From Actinomycetota bacterium (GTDB lineage Bacteria; Actinomycetota; Actinomycetes; S36-B12; CAIYMF01), in contig CANGPO010000021.1 in the NCBI GenBank assembly GCA_947455705.1, positions 1-35,250 of the forward strand: a DNA stretch of 35,250 nucleotides. The letters are read 5' to 3'. The notes below the pieces were generated by a model, which saw only the letters and a program-made list of their open reading frames with translations, searched no databases and was not told the origin of the DNA. How positions within the stretch are numbered: the stretch's first letter is position 1; each line of letters begins with the position of its first letter. Below are positions 24,372-34,246 of the stretch, in pieces. Made by a program: the position numbers and the translations under genes.

Positions 24372-24536
24372 CCTTTGGCCGTAGCCTCGAAGTCCGACGA
24401 GGAGATCAGGACCGCTGACGCTGACTTTGCTGCGGCGGCTGCGTTGAACGTGGCGCCTACGTGTGTTGAGCCGCTGAGCGGCCGGGCCGAGACCGGCGAC
24501 GACACAAAACGCCGAAGGCCTAGGTCAGTGACCTAG
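24372..24536 (+). pseudogene. Possible remnant of a lipoprotein module after the stop codon
   Basis: Directly after the TAG of the lipoprotein, the same frame stays open for 54 codons and encodes SDEEIRTADADFAAAAALNV and then APTCVEPLSG. This resembles the ALDIANADFECQHNV part of the lipoprotein (shared ADADF/ANADF), with the key cysteine replaced. It may be a decayed paralogue or a former C-terminus cut off by a nonsense change. The last part overlaps the terminator hairpin and is not protein-like. Confidence 0.25.
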
Positions 24537-24542
24537 GCCTTC
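24514..24542 (-). terminator. Terminator after the tRNA-Glu gene
   Basis: Perfect 13-bp stem GAAGGCCTAGGTC/GACCTAGGCCTTC with a 3-base loop, six bases past the tRNA-Glu 3' end. On the minus strand it is followed by GGCGTTTTG. It can also serve the lipoprotein operon from the other side. Confidence 0.75.
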
Positions 24543-24547
24543 TTACG

Positions 24548-24620
24548 TAGCCCCGACGGGATTCGAACCCGCGCTACCGCCTTGAGAGGGCGGCGTGCTA
24601 GGCCACTACACAACGGGGCC
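24548..24620 (-). tRNA. tRNA-Glu (anticodon CTC)
   Basis: 73 bases folding as a cloverleaf: acceptor GGCCCCG/CGGGGCT (first pair G-U) with discriminator A, anticodon stem CCGCC/GGCGG with loop CTCTCAA giving anticodon CTC, and T-arm GCGGGTTCGAATCCCGT. CCA is not encoded. It lies next to tRNA-Gln and downstream of gltX, the synthetase that charges it. Confidence 0.96.
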
Positions 24621-24740
24621 GTGCTTTCGTACATACCGATCGTCACGCGTGGCACGTGAATCAGCAAGAAGGTGTTGGAGCCAACAACCCACCTCGACGG
24701 CAGAGCATCTAAGGTGCGTTCTCGTGATCAACACGATCCG

Positions 24741-24812
24741 CTGGGGTACCAGGACTCGAACCTAGACTAACTGAACCAGAATCAGTTGGGCTGCCAATTA
24801 CCCCATACCCCA
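24741..24812 (-). tRNA. tRNA-Gln (anticodon CTG)
   Basis: 72 bases; acceptor TGGGGTA/TACCCCA, discriminator G, anticodon stem ACTGA/TCAGT with loop TTCTGGT giving anticodon CTG, T-arm CTAGGTTCGAGTCCTGG. Upstream of tRNA-Glu by 120 bases that show no further gene. In many actinobacteria tRNA-Gln is first charged with glutamate by GltX, whose gene lies just upstream. Confidence 0.95.
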
Positions 24813-24933
24813 AGGACGCTTATCGGGGTGAATCAGCGCCGCGAGAGATCATAGCCGTTGAAGGGACTCGCGCCCAAACCGCACCCATCAGATGAGACGA
24901 AGGTCTGTCCATCATGGAGCGATATCAGCGCTG

Positions 24934-26481
24934 CTACGACGCGGGAATCGCCTCAATGGCCGCGGCCAATCGCGCCGTTGAACGTTCGCGTCCAAGCAAT
25001 TCCATCGACTCGAAAAGTGGCGGTGAAATCCGACTTCCCGTGACAGCAACGCGGACTGGACCAAATGCCACCTTCGGCTTGAGTCCAAGGCCATCGATCA
25101 AGGCTGCACGCAATGCAGCCTCGATTGACGCGTGATCGAATTCGGCTAAGCCCTCCACCGCATCGAGCGTGGACTGTAGGACTATGCGCGAATCGGCCGT
25201 CAGTACCTTCTCGCGGTCGTCAGGATTGAGGGCGAAGTCGGCCTCATCAACGAGCAGGAAGCGAAGTGACTCAGCCCCCTGTGAGAGCGTCTCCATCCGC
25301 TCCTGAATCAGCGGTGCGGCAGCGTGGATCACGTCGCTCTGCTCAGGTGTCGGGTCAGCGCTCAGGATCCCAGCAGCCTGCAGGTACGGCGTGAGCCGCT
25401 CGGCAAGATCGTCGGCAGTGATGTGTCGAGTCCAGTCGCCGTTGATGGCTAGACACTTCTTCGGATCGAAGCGAGCCGGATTCGGCTGCACCTTCTTGAT
25501 ATCGAAAAGCGCCGCCATCTGACGAGGTGAGAAGAACTCGAGATCGTCACCGGGCGACCAGCCAAGCAATGCCAAGTAGTTCAGCAGGCCCTCGGGTAGG
25601 TAGCCCTGCTCACGATAGAGATTCAGTGAGCTCTGCGGATCACGTTTGGACAGCTTCTTGTTGCCCTCCCCCATGACATACGGGAGATGACCGAATAGCG
25701 GAGTCGTTCCGTCGCCAACACCAATCGCGGCCAACGCCTCGTACATGGCCAACTGCCGTGGCGTGCTCGACAGCAGATCCTCACCCCGAAGCACGTGGGT
25801 GATGCCCATCAACGCATCGTCGACTGGATTCACCAAGGTGTAGAGCGGATCGCCGTTACCGCGCACGATGACGTAATCGGGAACATGCTCAGGCTCGAAT
25901 GCCACTTCACCACGAACGAGGTCGTCCCACATCCACGTCTTCTGCGGCATGCGAAGGCGAAGAACCGGCTCACGGCCTTCGGCGCGGAATGCAGCCTTTT
26001 GCTCATCGGTCAGGTTGCGGTCGGCGTTGTCGTAGCCAAGCTTGGGATCCTGGCCCGCTGCCTTACGTCGCTCTTCAACCTCATCGGGAGTACTGAAAGA
26101 CTCGTAAGCCCAACCTGATTCGAAGAGTCGGCGCGCAACATCTGCGTAAATGTCCATGCGCTCGCTCTGACGATACGGCGCATGTGGTCCACCAAGCTCG
26201 GGGCCTTCATCCCAATCGAGGCCCAGCCAACTCAGCGCGCCAAGTAAGTCGTTGTACGACTCTTCAGAGTCGCGAGCAGCGTCCGTATCTTCAATGCGGA
26301 AGACGAAGGTGCCACCCACGTGCCGGGCGTACGCCCAGTTGAACAGGGCCGTACGCACCATGCCCACGTGTGGATTACCCGTCGGGGACGGGCAAAAGCG
26401 CACCCGGATCGGAGACGACCCGGTAGCAGGCAACTGCGGATTCTCGCTCACATCATGTGCACGTACTTCTTGCTCAGTCAC
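24934..26481 (-). CDS. gltX: Glutamyl-tRNA synthetase
   Basis: 515 residues from GTG 26481, which overlaps the end of the FAH-family gene by eight bases; an in-frame start at 26520 lies deeper inside that gene. Class I synthetase: [20 protein letters not shown] is the HIGH region, [11 protein letters not shown] follows, and [11 protein letters not shown] is the KMSKS loop. The C-terminal anticodon-binding domain is present ([18 protein letters not shown], then [15 protein letters not shown]). It charges tRNA-Glu and, in organisms with the transamidation route, tRNA-Gln. The substrate tRNA genes lie immediately downstream. Confidence 0.96.
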   Translation of the reverse strand: MTEQEVRAHDVSENPQLPATGSSPIRVRFCPSPTGNPHVGMVRTALFNWAYARHVGGTFVFRIEDTDAARDSEESYNDLLGALSWLGLDWDEGPELGGPHAPYRQSERMDIYADVARRLFESGWAYESFSTPDEVEERRKAAGQDPKLGYDNADRNLTDEQKAAFRAEGREPVLRLRMPQKTWMWDDLVRGEVAFEPEHVPDYVIVRGNGDPLYTLVNPVDDALMGITHVLRGEDLLSSTPRQLAMYEALAAIGVGDGTTPLFGHLPYVMGEGNKKLSKRDPQSSLNLYREQGYLPEGLLNYLALLGWSPGDDLEFFSPRQMAALFDIKKVQPNPARFDPKKCLAINGDWTRHITADDLAERLTPYLQAAGILSADPTPEQSDVIHAAAPLIQERMETLSQGAESLRFLLVDEADFALNPDDREKVLTADSRIVLQSTLDAVEGLAEFDHASIEAALRAALIDGLGLKPKVAFGPVRVAVTGSRISPPLFESMELLGRERSTARLAAAIEAIPAS

Positions 26482-27268
26482 GCAAAGCCACCCGGTTCGT
26501 AAGAGTTCCAATACCTTCAATAGTGACGCTCACACGATCACCGTCGTTCAACGGGCTCACGCCGGCAGGTGTGCCGGTGATGATCACATCACCTGGCAGC
26601 AGCGTCATCACATTGCTAATCCAGGTCACCAGTTCAGGGATCCCGTGGACCATGAGCGACGTCCGTGAGTCCTGCTTTAACTCACCGTTGACGCGGCACT
26701 GGATCCCGAGATCTGAGGCGTCAATGCCGGTAGTGATCCACGGACCGATCGGGCAGAAGGTGTCAAAGCCCTTTGCCCTGCCCCACTGGCCATCGGTCTT
26801 CTGCAGATCGCGAGCACTGACATCGTTGGCGCAGGTGTAGCCGAAGATCACATCGTTCACCCGATTACTCGGCACTTCACGACACAGCCGACCAATGACG
26901 ATCGCGAGCTCGGCCTCATGCTCAACCTGTTCGGATTGCGGCGGCAAATCAATCCGATCCCCTGGGCCAACGACAGAGGTCGACGGCTTGAGGAAGATCA
27001 TCGGCTCAGGCGGCACTTCGTTGCCCATTTCGGCCGCGTGGGCTGCGTAGTTACGACCCACCGCAATGATTTTGCTGGGCAAAATCGGCGCAAGTAGGCG
27101 CACGTCGGCGAACGGGATCGGCTTACCAATCGGATCGATCGACCCAAATGGGTGTGCATCGATTTGGGTAATCGTCGTTTCAGGTGACGGAATTCCCTCG
27201 TCACCCAGATTGTCGATCACGCCGAAGTTAACGACTCCATCTGGGCCTGCATAGCGCGCAATGTTCAC
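26474..27268 (-). CDS. Fumarylacetoacetate hydrolase (FAH) family protein
   Basis: 264 residues. C-terminal catalytic fold: [33 protein letters not shown], then [12 protein letters not shown] with the metal-binding acidic residues, [14 protein letters not shown], and [14 protein letters not shown]. Members cleave or decarboxylate acylpyruvates and related keto acids; oxaloacetate decarboxylation and 2-hydroxyhepta-2,4-diene-1,7-dioate isomerisation are other family activities. The specific reaction is not readable. GTG start at 27268 without a strong ribosome site. A gene of this family often precedes gltX in actinobacteria, by my recollection, and the two overlap here. Confidence 0.88.
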   Translation of the reverse strand: MNIARYAGPDGVVNFGVIDNLGDEGIPSPETTITQIDAHPFGSIDPIGKPIPFADVRLLAPILPSKIIAVGRNYAAHAAEMGNEVPPEPMIFLKPSTSVVGPGDRIDLPPQSEQVEHEAELAIVIGRLCREVPSNRVNDVIFGYTCANDVSARDLQKTDGQWGRAKGFDTFCPIGPWITTGIDASDLGIQCRVNGELKQDSRTSLMVHGIPELVTWISNVMTLLPGDVIITGTPAGVSPLNDGDRVSVTIEGIGTLTNRVALRD

Positions 27269-27332
27269 ACCCCGAGCCTAGTTGCTCGAAGCGCCCCGCG
27301 TGCACCCAGGACTCGCGTGCGTGCCGAGCGAC

Positions 27333-28925
27333 CTACTGGTCCGAGAAGGACCGTCCGGCCTTCATGAGGCCATATGCGACCGCATCTTCCAACGCGATCC
27401 ACGACGCCGCAATGACGTTCTCGTGGACGCCGACGGTCGTCCAGTCGTCGCGGCCATCCGTCGTACCGATGAGAACGCGGGTAACGGCATCGGTACCCGT
27501 GACGCCCTCGAGGATGCGCACCTTGTAATCGACGAGTTCTAGCGCGGCCAATTCTGGGAAGGCTGTGGCCAATCCAGCTCGTAGGGCGTTGTCGAGCGCG
27601 TTAACCGGACCGTTTCCTTCGCCCGTGGAAATAATGCGCTCACCGCCCGCATGCACTTTCACCGTCGCCTCGCTCACGACCTGACCAGACGGCAACTGCT
27701 CGACGATCGTGCGCCACGACTCGACGGTGAAGTGACGGCGTCGCTCACCGTTGATCTCATCGCGCATGAGTAACTCGAACGACGCGTCGGCTGCCTCGAA
27801 CGTCCAGCCTGAAGCTTCGAGATCCTTCACCCGCTCAACCACACGACCAAGGGCTGCGGTATCGCTAGCGATATCGATCCCAAGCTCGCGGCCCTTGAGC
27901 TCAACCGATGCGCGGCCGGCCATCTCCGTCACCAGGATGCGCATGTCATTGCCGACCAGCTCCGGATCCATGTGGTTGTACAGATCCGCATTCACCTTGA
28001 GTGCACTGGCATGCAGCCCCGCCTTGTGCGCGAATGAACTCACACCAACGAACGGCTGATGGGTATCCGCCGGGAGGTTGGCCATGTCAGCGAGCGCATG
28101 CGAGACACGCACCATCTCGCGCAGTTTTCCATCGGGCAACACCCGCATATCGAGCTTGGTTTCCAGATTGCCAACAACGACGAACAAATCGGCGTTGCCA
28201 GTACGTTCGCCATATCCGTTCGCCGTGCACTGAACGTGGGTGGCGCCAGCCTCAACGGCGGCAATCGTGTTCGCCACCGCACAGCCGGTGTCGTCCTGGC
28301 AGTGAATACCGATCCGTACCCCAGAGCGAGTGAGAACGTCGGAGACGATGGCGTTGATACGGCTCGGGAGCATGCCGCCATTGGTGTCACAGAGAACCCC
28401 TACGGATGCACCAGCCTCGAAGGCCTCTACGAGCAGACGCACACCGTAATCAGGATCGCTGCGATACCCGTCAAAGAAGTGTTCGCAGTCGATGAACACG
28501 CGACGTCCCTCACCGACGAGGTAGGAGACGGTGTCACGCACCATCGCCAGGTTTTCCTCCGGCGTCGTACGCAACGCCTCCGTGACGTGACGCACATCAG
28601 ACTTGGCCACCAACGTGATCGCCGGAGTTTGCGCATCTAGAAGTGCCTGAACCTGAGGATCGTCGTGCACCGCGACACCGGCTTTACGGGTCGCACCGAA
28701 GGCCACCAACTGCGCATTAACGAGGTTCAGTTCCTCGCGAGCTCGTGCGAAGAACTCGGTGTCCTTGGGCAGGGCTCCCGGCCAGCCACCCTCGATGAAG
28801 CCAACGCCGAAATCATCAAGCAGTTTGGCGACGGCCAACTTGTCGTTGACCGAGTATGAGATTCCTTCACGTTGGGCCCCATCGCGCAGCGTGGTGTCGT
28901 AAACGTGGAACTCGTCGGTGATCAT
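27333..28925 (-). CDS. cimA: Citramalate synthase
   Basis: 530 residues. HMGL-like TIM barrel at the N-terminus (VYDTTLRDGAQREGISYSVN with the catalytic Arg-Asp, FIEGGWPGALPKD, IHCQDDTGCAVANTIAAVEA with metal histidine region, and HVQCTANGYGERTGNADL), followed by the linker and the LeuA-type dimer domain that binds the feedback inhibitor (about 400-525). The ERTGNADL and HKAGLHASA patterns and length fit CimA rather than LeuA or homocitrate synthase. It condenses pyruvate and acetyl-CoA to citramalate, opening a threonine-independent route to isoleucine. ATG 28925 has GAAGGA eight bases upstream. A leader ORF with Ile codons and a U6 terminator lie upstream. Confidence 0.92.
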   Translation of the reverse strand: MITDEFHVYDTTLRDGAQREGISYSVNDKLAVAKLLDDFGVGFIEGGWPGALPKDTEFFARAREELNLVNAQLVAFGATRKAGVAVHDDPQVQALLDAQTPAITLVAKSDVRHVTEALRTTPEENLAMVRDTVSYLVGEGRRVFIDCEHFFDGYRSDPDYGVRLLVEAFEAGASVGVLCDTNGGMLPSRINAIVSDVLTRSGVRIGIHCQDDTGCAVANTIAAVEAGATHVQCTANGYGERTGNADLFVVVGNLETKLDMRVLPDGKLREMVRVSHALADMANLPADTHQPFVGVSSFAHKAGLHASALKVNADLYNHMDPELVGNDMRILVTEMAGRASVELKGRELGIDIASDTAALGRVVERVKDLEASGWTFEAADASFELLMRDEINGERRRHFTVESWRTIVEQLPSGQVVSEATVKVHAGGERIISTGEGNGPVNALDNALRAGLATAFPELAALELVDYKVRILEGVTGTDAVTRVLIGTTDGRDDWTTVGVHENVIAASWIALEDAVAYGLMKAGRSFSDQ

Positions 28926-28999
28926 CGGGTGTCCTTCATCGTGTATTCGGGTCTATCCGGGCTTCGGTAGAGCGGATGGGCGTGCCGTGCTACGTCATG

Positions 29000-29029
29000 A
29001 AAAAAGCCCCCCGCATGGGTGCGAGAGGC
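29000..29029 (-). terminator. Attenuator-type terminator in the cimA leader
   Basis: On the minus strand GCCTCTCGCA-CCCA-TGCGGGGGGC forms a 10-bp stem (two G-U pairs) followed directly by six T. It lies 75 bases upstream of the cimA start, in the same direction, so it can only act before cimA. This is the cleanest intrinsic terminator in the window. Confidence 0.8.
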
Positions 29030-29059
29030 AGCGCGTCGGCGAATGATCGCTGACGCGCT
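29030..29059 (-). promoter_or_regulatory. Hairpin between leader ORF and cimA terminator
   Basis: AGCGCGTC (29059-29052) and GACGCGCT (29037-29030) pair over 8 bp, with an inner GCGA/TCGC. The first arm begins inside the leader stop codon and the second arm abuts the terminator stem, the position of a pause hairpin in ribosome-mediated attenuation. Confidence 0.55.
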
Positions 29060-29084
29060 AGTTAATGATCGAGCGGTGCTGCAT
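29058..29084 (-). CDS. Putative cimA leader peptide with Ile-Ile
   Basis: ATG at 29084 opens an eight-codon frame, M-Q-H-R-S-I-I-N, ending in TAG. Two adjacent isoleucine codons (ATC ATT) lie just before the hairpin and terminator that precede cimA, an isoleucine pathway gene. No Shine-Dalgarno is seen, so translation would be leaderless or weak. Supported by position and content only. Confidence 0.45.
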   Translation of the reverse strand: MQHRSIIN

Positions 29085-29172
29085 GTAAAGAGGATGCCAC
29101 GAAGTGGTCTCATTGCGATAGTCAGGGGGCCGTAGCGTTCGCCGCACCTACCCCGCCACGTAGGCTGTACCA

Positions 29173-29949
29173 GTGCCTGACCCCGTTACCTCGACGAGCA
29201 TGACTGCGCTCCAGCGGGGAATCCTGTTCGTCGGAGTCTTGGTGCTTTCATTGGCAGGAATCGCGGTTGCTGCGAAGGTCATCAAAGCGACAATGGCCTC
29301 GCCTGCTCCGACCCCCACTGCAGTAGCCAGCTCAACGGCCGTTGCCACCACGCGCCCTTCCCCCACCTCCACACAACTCGACGCGTCGGAGCCGACGTTA
29401 GTTCTGGGTGATTCACTCGCACTAGATGTGTATCCGTACCTTGCGAATCTGCTCCCCGATCGCTACGTGTCTTATGTGGCCAAAGTCGGACGTTCCACTC
29501 TGGAGATCGCAGCAGCGTTAGCTGAGCAAACCGATATCCCCAACGTTGTCATTGTGAGCGCCGGAACCAACGATTGGTCGTCAACCGACTTCACCACGTC
29601 GGCCGAGAACATCATGAACATGATTGGTCCACATCGGTGCGTGGTGTGGATGGATGTACATAGGCCGCAGCGCACAGATCCGAATCTTGGACTTCAAGAA
29701 CCAGACACCGCGATCAACGCCGCGTTAGATGTACTTGCCGCCGAGCACTCCAACATTCACGTTGTGCGCTGGAGCGAGCTAGCCGCGAGCCATCCTGAAT
29801 GGTTCGGCGCTGACGGAATCCATCCGAATGACGATGGCATCAAGGCTCGCGCCGATGCGATGTCACAGGCGGCCGTGAACTGCTCAGCCTTGAATCCAAC
29901 TGCGCCGATCGCCCCGCAGGAAAGTTTGCCCCCGGAAGCGTTCAACTAG
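29173..29949 (+). CDS. Membrane-anchored SGNH hydrolase
   Basis: 258 residues. An N-terminal helix (ILFVGVLVLSLAGIAVAA, about 17-34) anchors it, followed by a Ser/Thr/Pro-rich linker (about 43-70) and an extracellular SGNH domain. Block I is LGDSLALDV with the nucleophile serine, block III is VSAGTNDW, and block V is DGIHPNDDG with catalytic Asp and His. Such domains act as esterases or O-acyl transferases on cell-wall or glycan substrates; the substrate is unknown. GTG start at 29173 with no clear ribosome site. It stands alone, divergent from cimA and convergent with ilvE. Confidence 0.85.
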   Translation: MPDPVTSTSMTALQRGILFVGVLVLSLAGIAVAAKVIKATMASPAPTPTAVASSTAVATTRPSPTSTQLDASEPTLVLGDSLALDVYPYLANLLPDRYVSYVAKVGRSTLEIAAALAEQTDIPNVVIVSAGTNDWSSTDFTTSAENIMNMIGPHRCVVWMDVHRPQRTDPNLGLQEPDTAINAALDVLAAEHSNIHVVRWSELAASHPEWFGADGIHPNDDGIKARADAMSQAAVNCSALNPTAPIAPQESLPPEAFN

Positions 29950-29963
29950 CCGATCAGCGTTTC

Positions 29964-29980
29964 ATCCTCATAGTGAGGAT
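29964..29980. terminator. Small hairpin between SGNH gene and ilvE
   Basis: ATCCTCA-TAG-TGAGGAT, a perfect 7-bp stem at the junction of two convergent genes, touching the ilvE stop codon. No T-run. Confidence 0.45.
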
Positions 29981-31104
29981 CAGGCGGAGACAATCGGGTG
30001 CAGCCACGCGTGCTTGTCGTGAGCCTCGCCGGTCTGAATATCCAGCAATGCCTGACGTAGCCGCATCGTCACCGGACCCGATTCACCCGAGCCAACCTGC
30101 CACGAACCATTGCGCGACTTCGCTTGGCCAACAGGAGTAATCACCGCAGCGGTACCACAGGCGAAGACCTCAGTGATATCGCCATTGGCACAGCCATCAC
30201 GCCAGTCATCAACGCTGATGCGTTCCTCATTGGCACGGATTCCAAGATCAGCTGCGATCGTCAGTAGTGAATCGCGGGTGATGCCCGGTAGCAAAGTTCC
30301 GGTCAGCGACGGTGTCACGAGGCGAGCGCCGTCACCTGAACCCATAACGAAGTACAGGTTCATGCCGCCCATTTCTTCAATCCACCGACGCTCGACGGCG
30401 TCGAGCCAGACGACCTGATCGCAGCCATGTGCTGACGCCTCGGCCTGCGCGATCAGGCTCGCCGCATAGTTACCGGCGCACTTTGCTTCGCCCGTGCCAC
30501 CATCAGCGGCACGCACATAGTCGTCGGAAAGCCATACGTTCACGGGCTTTACGCCACGTGGGAAGTACGCGCCAGCTGGGGATGCAATCAGCATGTACTC
30601 ATATGCATTACCCGGGCGAACCCCAAGGCCAACCTCGGTGGAGAACATAAATGGACGAAGGTACAGCGACTTCTCCGAGCCCTCTGGAACCCAGGCGTGA
30701 TCCTGGCGAACAAGAGCCTCGATCGAGCCCACGAAAAGTTCGTCTGGCAGTTCTGCCATGGCGAGTCGACGGGCCGAGCGCTTGAATCGACCTGCATTCA
30801 TGTGCGGACGGAAGGTGACGATCGACCCGTCCGCATGGCGATACGCCTTCAAGCCTTCGAAAATCGACTGCCCGTAGTGAACGAAATTCGTTGCTGGATC
30901 GAGCATGAGTGGGCCGTACGGCACCAACTCAGCGTCATGCCAGCCAGCCTCTTCGGTCCACTTCGCACGAACCATGTTGTCGGTGAAATAACGACCAAAT
31001 CCTGGGTCGGCAAGGATCTCCGCACGACGCTCCGGGCTCGCCGGATTCGTTGATGGGTTGAGGGTGATTGGCCACAGGGCCGTACCCGTCGCATCAGCAG
31101 TCAT
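29980..31104 (-). CDS. ilvE: Branched-chain amino acid aminotransferase
   Basis: 374 residues from ATG 31104, nine bases after GGAG; ATG 31110 and GTG 31119 are alternatives. Class IV PLP fold: VHYGQSIFEGLKAYRHADG, FRPHMNAGRFKRSARRLAM, LYLRPFMFSTEVGLGV, and Schiff-base lysine in GEAKCAGNYAASLIAQAEA, then EMGGMNLYFV and FACGTAAVITPVG. It performs the last step of leucine, isoleucine and valine synthesis. It follows leuB by about 40 bases and is probably in its operon; a small hairpin lies at its 3' end. Confidence 0.96.
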   Translation of the reverse strand: MTADATGTALWPITLNPSTNPASPERRAEILADPGFGRYFTDNMVRAKWTEEAGWHDAELVPYGPLMLDPATNFVHYGQSIFEGLKAYRHADGSIVTFRPHMNAGRFKRSARRLAMAELPDELFVGSIEALVRQDHAWVPEGSEKSLYLRPFMFSTEVGLGVRPGNAYEYMLIASPAGAYFPRGVKPVNVWLSDDYVRAADGGTGEAKCAGNYAASLIAQAEASAHGCDQVVWLDAVERRWIEEMGGMNLYFVMGSGDGARLVTPSLTGTLLPGITRDSLLTIAADLGIRANEERISVDDWRDGCANGDITEVFACGTAAVITPVGQAKSRNGSWQVGSGESGPVTMRLRQALLDIQTGEAHDKHAWLHPIVSA

Positions 31105-31146
31105 TGACATGATCTCCACGGTACCTTTCTTGCCTTTGCAGCGGAA

Positions 31147-32193
31147 CTAGTTAGCCACGCGTGCGGCGATCGCGTCGCCGATTTCAGAGGTCGAACGCAC
31201 CGCGGTTCCACGGGTTTCTAGGTCTTCACCGACGGCAGCTTCCACCTTCGCAGCAGCGGCAACTTCACCCAGATGGTCGAGCATCATCGACACGGACATG
31301 ATGGCTGCAGTGGGATCTGCAATCCCCTTGCCCGCGATGTCCGGCGCCGAGCCGTGCACAGGCTCGAACATGCTCGGGTGCTTGCGACTCATGTCGAGGT
31401 TGCCACTCGCGGCAAGACCAATTCCGCCCGCGATTGCCGCGCCTATGTCGGTGATGATGTCGCCGAACAGGTTGTCGGTGACCACGACGTCGAACCGCTC
31501 CGGATGGGTAATGAAGAACATGCACGCCGCGTCGATGTGGCAGTAGTCCGTCTCAACGTGCGGGAATTCGGCAGCCACTTCATCGAAGGTGCGCTTCCAC
31601 AATCCACCCGCATGTACGAGCACGTTCGTCTTGTGAATCAGCGTGACCTTCTTGCGACGACGATCAGCACGCGCGAATGCATCGCGGATGATGCGCTCGG
31701 CACCATAGCGAGTGTTGACGCTCTCCTCGGTGGCGATTTCGTGCGGAGTGCCATGACGAAGGAAACCACCGGCACCTGCGTAGGGGCCCTCGGTACCTTC
31801 GCGACACACGACCATGTCGATGTCTTCCGGGCCTTTACCTGCCAGCGGAGTGGCCACACCTTTGTGCAACTTCACTGGTCGAAGGTTCACATGGTGATCA
31901 AGTTCAAAGCGCAGACGAAGCAGAAGTCCGCGCTCGAGCACACCGGGCGGCACACTCGGATCGCCGATGGCGCCGAGCAGGATCGCATCGTCCCCCTTGA
32001 GCTCCTCGATCACCGAATCTGGGAGCGTCTCACCGGTCGCGTTGTAGCGGCGAGCGCCTAGATCATAGGCGTTTCGCTCAAAACTCAGATTGTTGGTGGC
32101 TGCGACGGCATCAAGCACTTTGAGGCCTTCGGCAACGACGTCGGTCCCGATCCCGTCACCGGGGATCACAGCAAGGCGATATGAGGTTCCCAT
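31147..32193 (-). CDS. leuB: 3-isopropylmalate dehydrogenase
   Basis: 348 residues from ATG 32193; longer in-frame starts run into the promoter. NAD-dependent beta-decarboxylating dehydrogenase of leucine synthesis: [85 protein letters not shown] and [15 protein letters not shown]. No ribosome site precedes the ATG, but TACCCT lies seven bases upstream, suggesting a leaderless mRNA. A copy of the ndgR/leuC operator motif lies about 40 bases upstream. Confidence 0.96.
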   Translation of the reverse strand: MGTSYRLAVIPGDGIGTDVVAEGLKVLDAVAATNNLSFERNAYDLGARRYNATGETLPDSVIEELKGDDAILLGAIGDPSVPPGVLERGLLLRLRFELDHHVNLRPVKLHKGVATPLAGKGPEDIDMVVCREGTEGPYAGAGGFLRHGTPHEIATEESVNTRYGAERIIRDAFARADRRRKKVTLIHKTNVLVHAGGLWKRTFDEVAAEFPHVETDYCHIDAACMFFITHPERFDVVVTDNLFGDIITDIGAAIAGGIGLAASGNLDMSRKHPSMFEPVHGSAPDIAGKGIADPTAAIMSVSMMLDHLGEVAAAAKVEAAVGEDLETRGTAVRSTSEIGDAIAARVAN

Positions 32194-32200
32194 GGGTGCG

Positions 32201-32206
32201 AGGGTA
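32201..32206 (-). promoter_or_regulatory. Candidate -10 of leuB (leaderless)
   Basis: TACCCT on the minus strand, seven bases before the leuB ATG, which would place transcription start at the A of ATG. The leuA leader on the other strand shows the same hexamer at the same distance. Confidence 0.45.
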
Positions 32207-32233
32207 CCGCCGTGTCCCACGATGCGGCCCTCG

Positions 32234-32252
32234 CGTCCCAAAATACGAGACA
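32234..32252. promoter_or_regulatory. Second copy of the NdgR-type operator motif
   Basis: Read on the minus strand, TGTCTCGTATTTTGGGACG matches the 19-base leuC/ndgR repeat CATCTCATATGTTGAGATG at 13 positions and is itself partly palindromic. It lies between the divergent leuB and leuA-leader starts, a known target place for NdgR/LtbR-type regulators. Confidence 0.5.
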
Positions 32253-32291
32253 GCCTCAGTTGGTGTGCGGCGAGTCACGTTGAGGGCCTGC

Positions 32292-32297
32292 TACCCT
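32292..32297 (+). promoter_or_regulatory. Candidate -10 of the leuA leader
   Basis: TACCCT, seven bases before the ATG of the leader ORF at 32305. No good -35 is seen at the usual distance, which fits a regulated promoter. Confidence 0.4.
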
Positions 32298-32304
32298 AAA
32301 GGGG

Positions 32305-34190
<1,886 letters not shown>

Positions 34191-34207
34191 TCGTTCGCTA
34201 CACGTGA

Positions 34208-34246
34208 TTCGGTGAGCCTCGGCCTCAAAGGTCGAGGTTCACCGAA
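34208..34246. terminator. Hairpin at the leuA-serA convergence
   Basis: TTCGGTGAGCCTCG and CGAGGTTCACCGAA form a 14-bp stem with one wobble around an 11-base loop; CACG/CGTG can extend it. It overlaps the last codons of serA, so the same bases serve coding and termination. Confidence 0.6.

Noticed and set aside
24621-24740. Possible third tRNA between tRNA-Glu and tRNA-Gln
   Set aside because: No acceptor or T-arm pairing can be drawn; only a small TCGTG/CACGA hairpin is present.
28926-29172. Possible T-box leader upstream of cimA
   Set aside because: No T-box consensus is seen; the leader frame plus terminator explains the region better.
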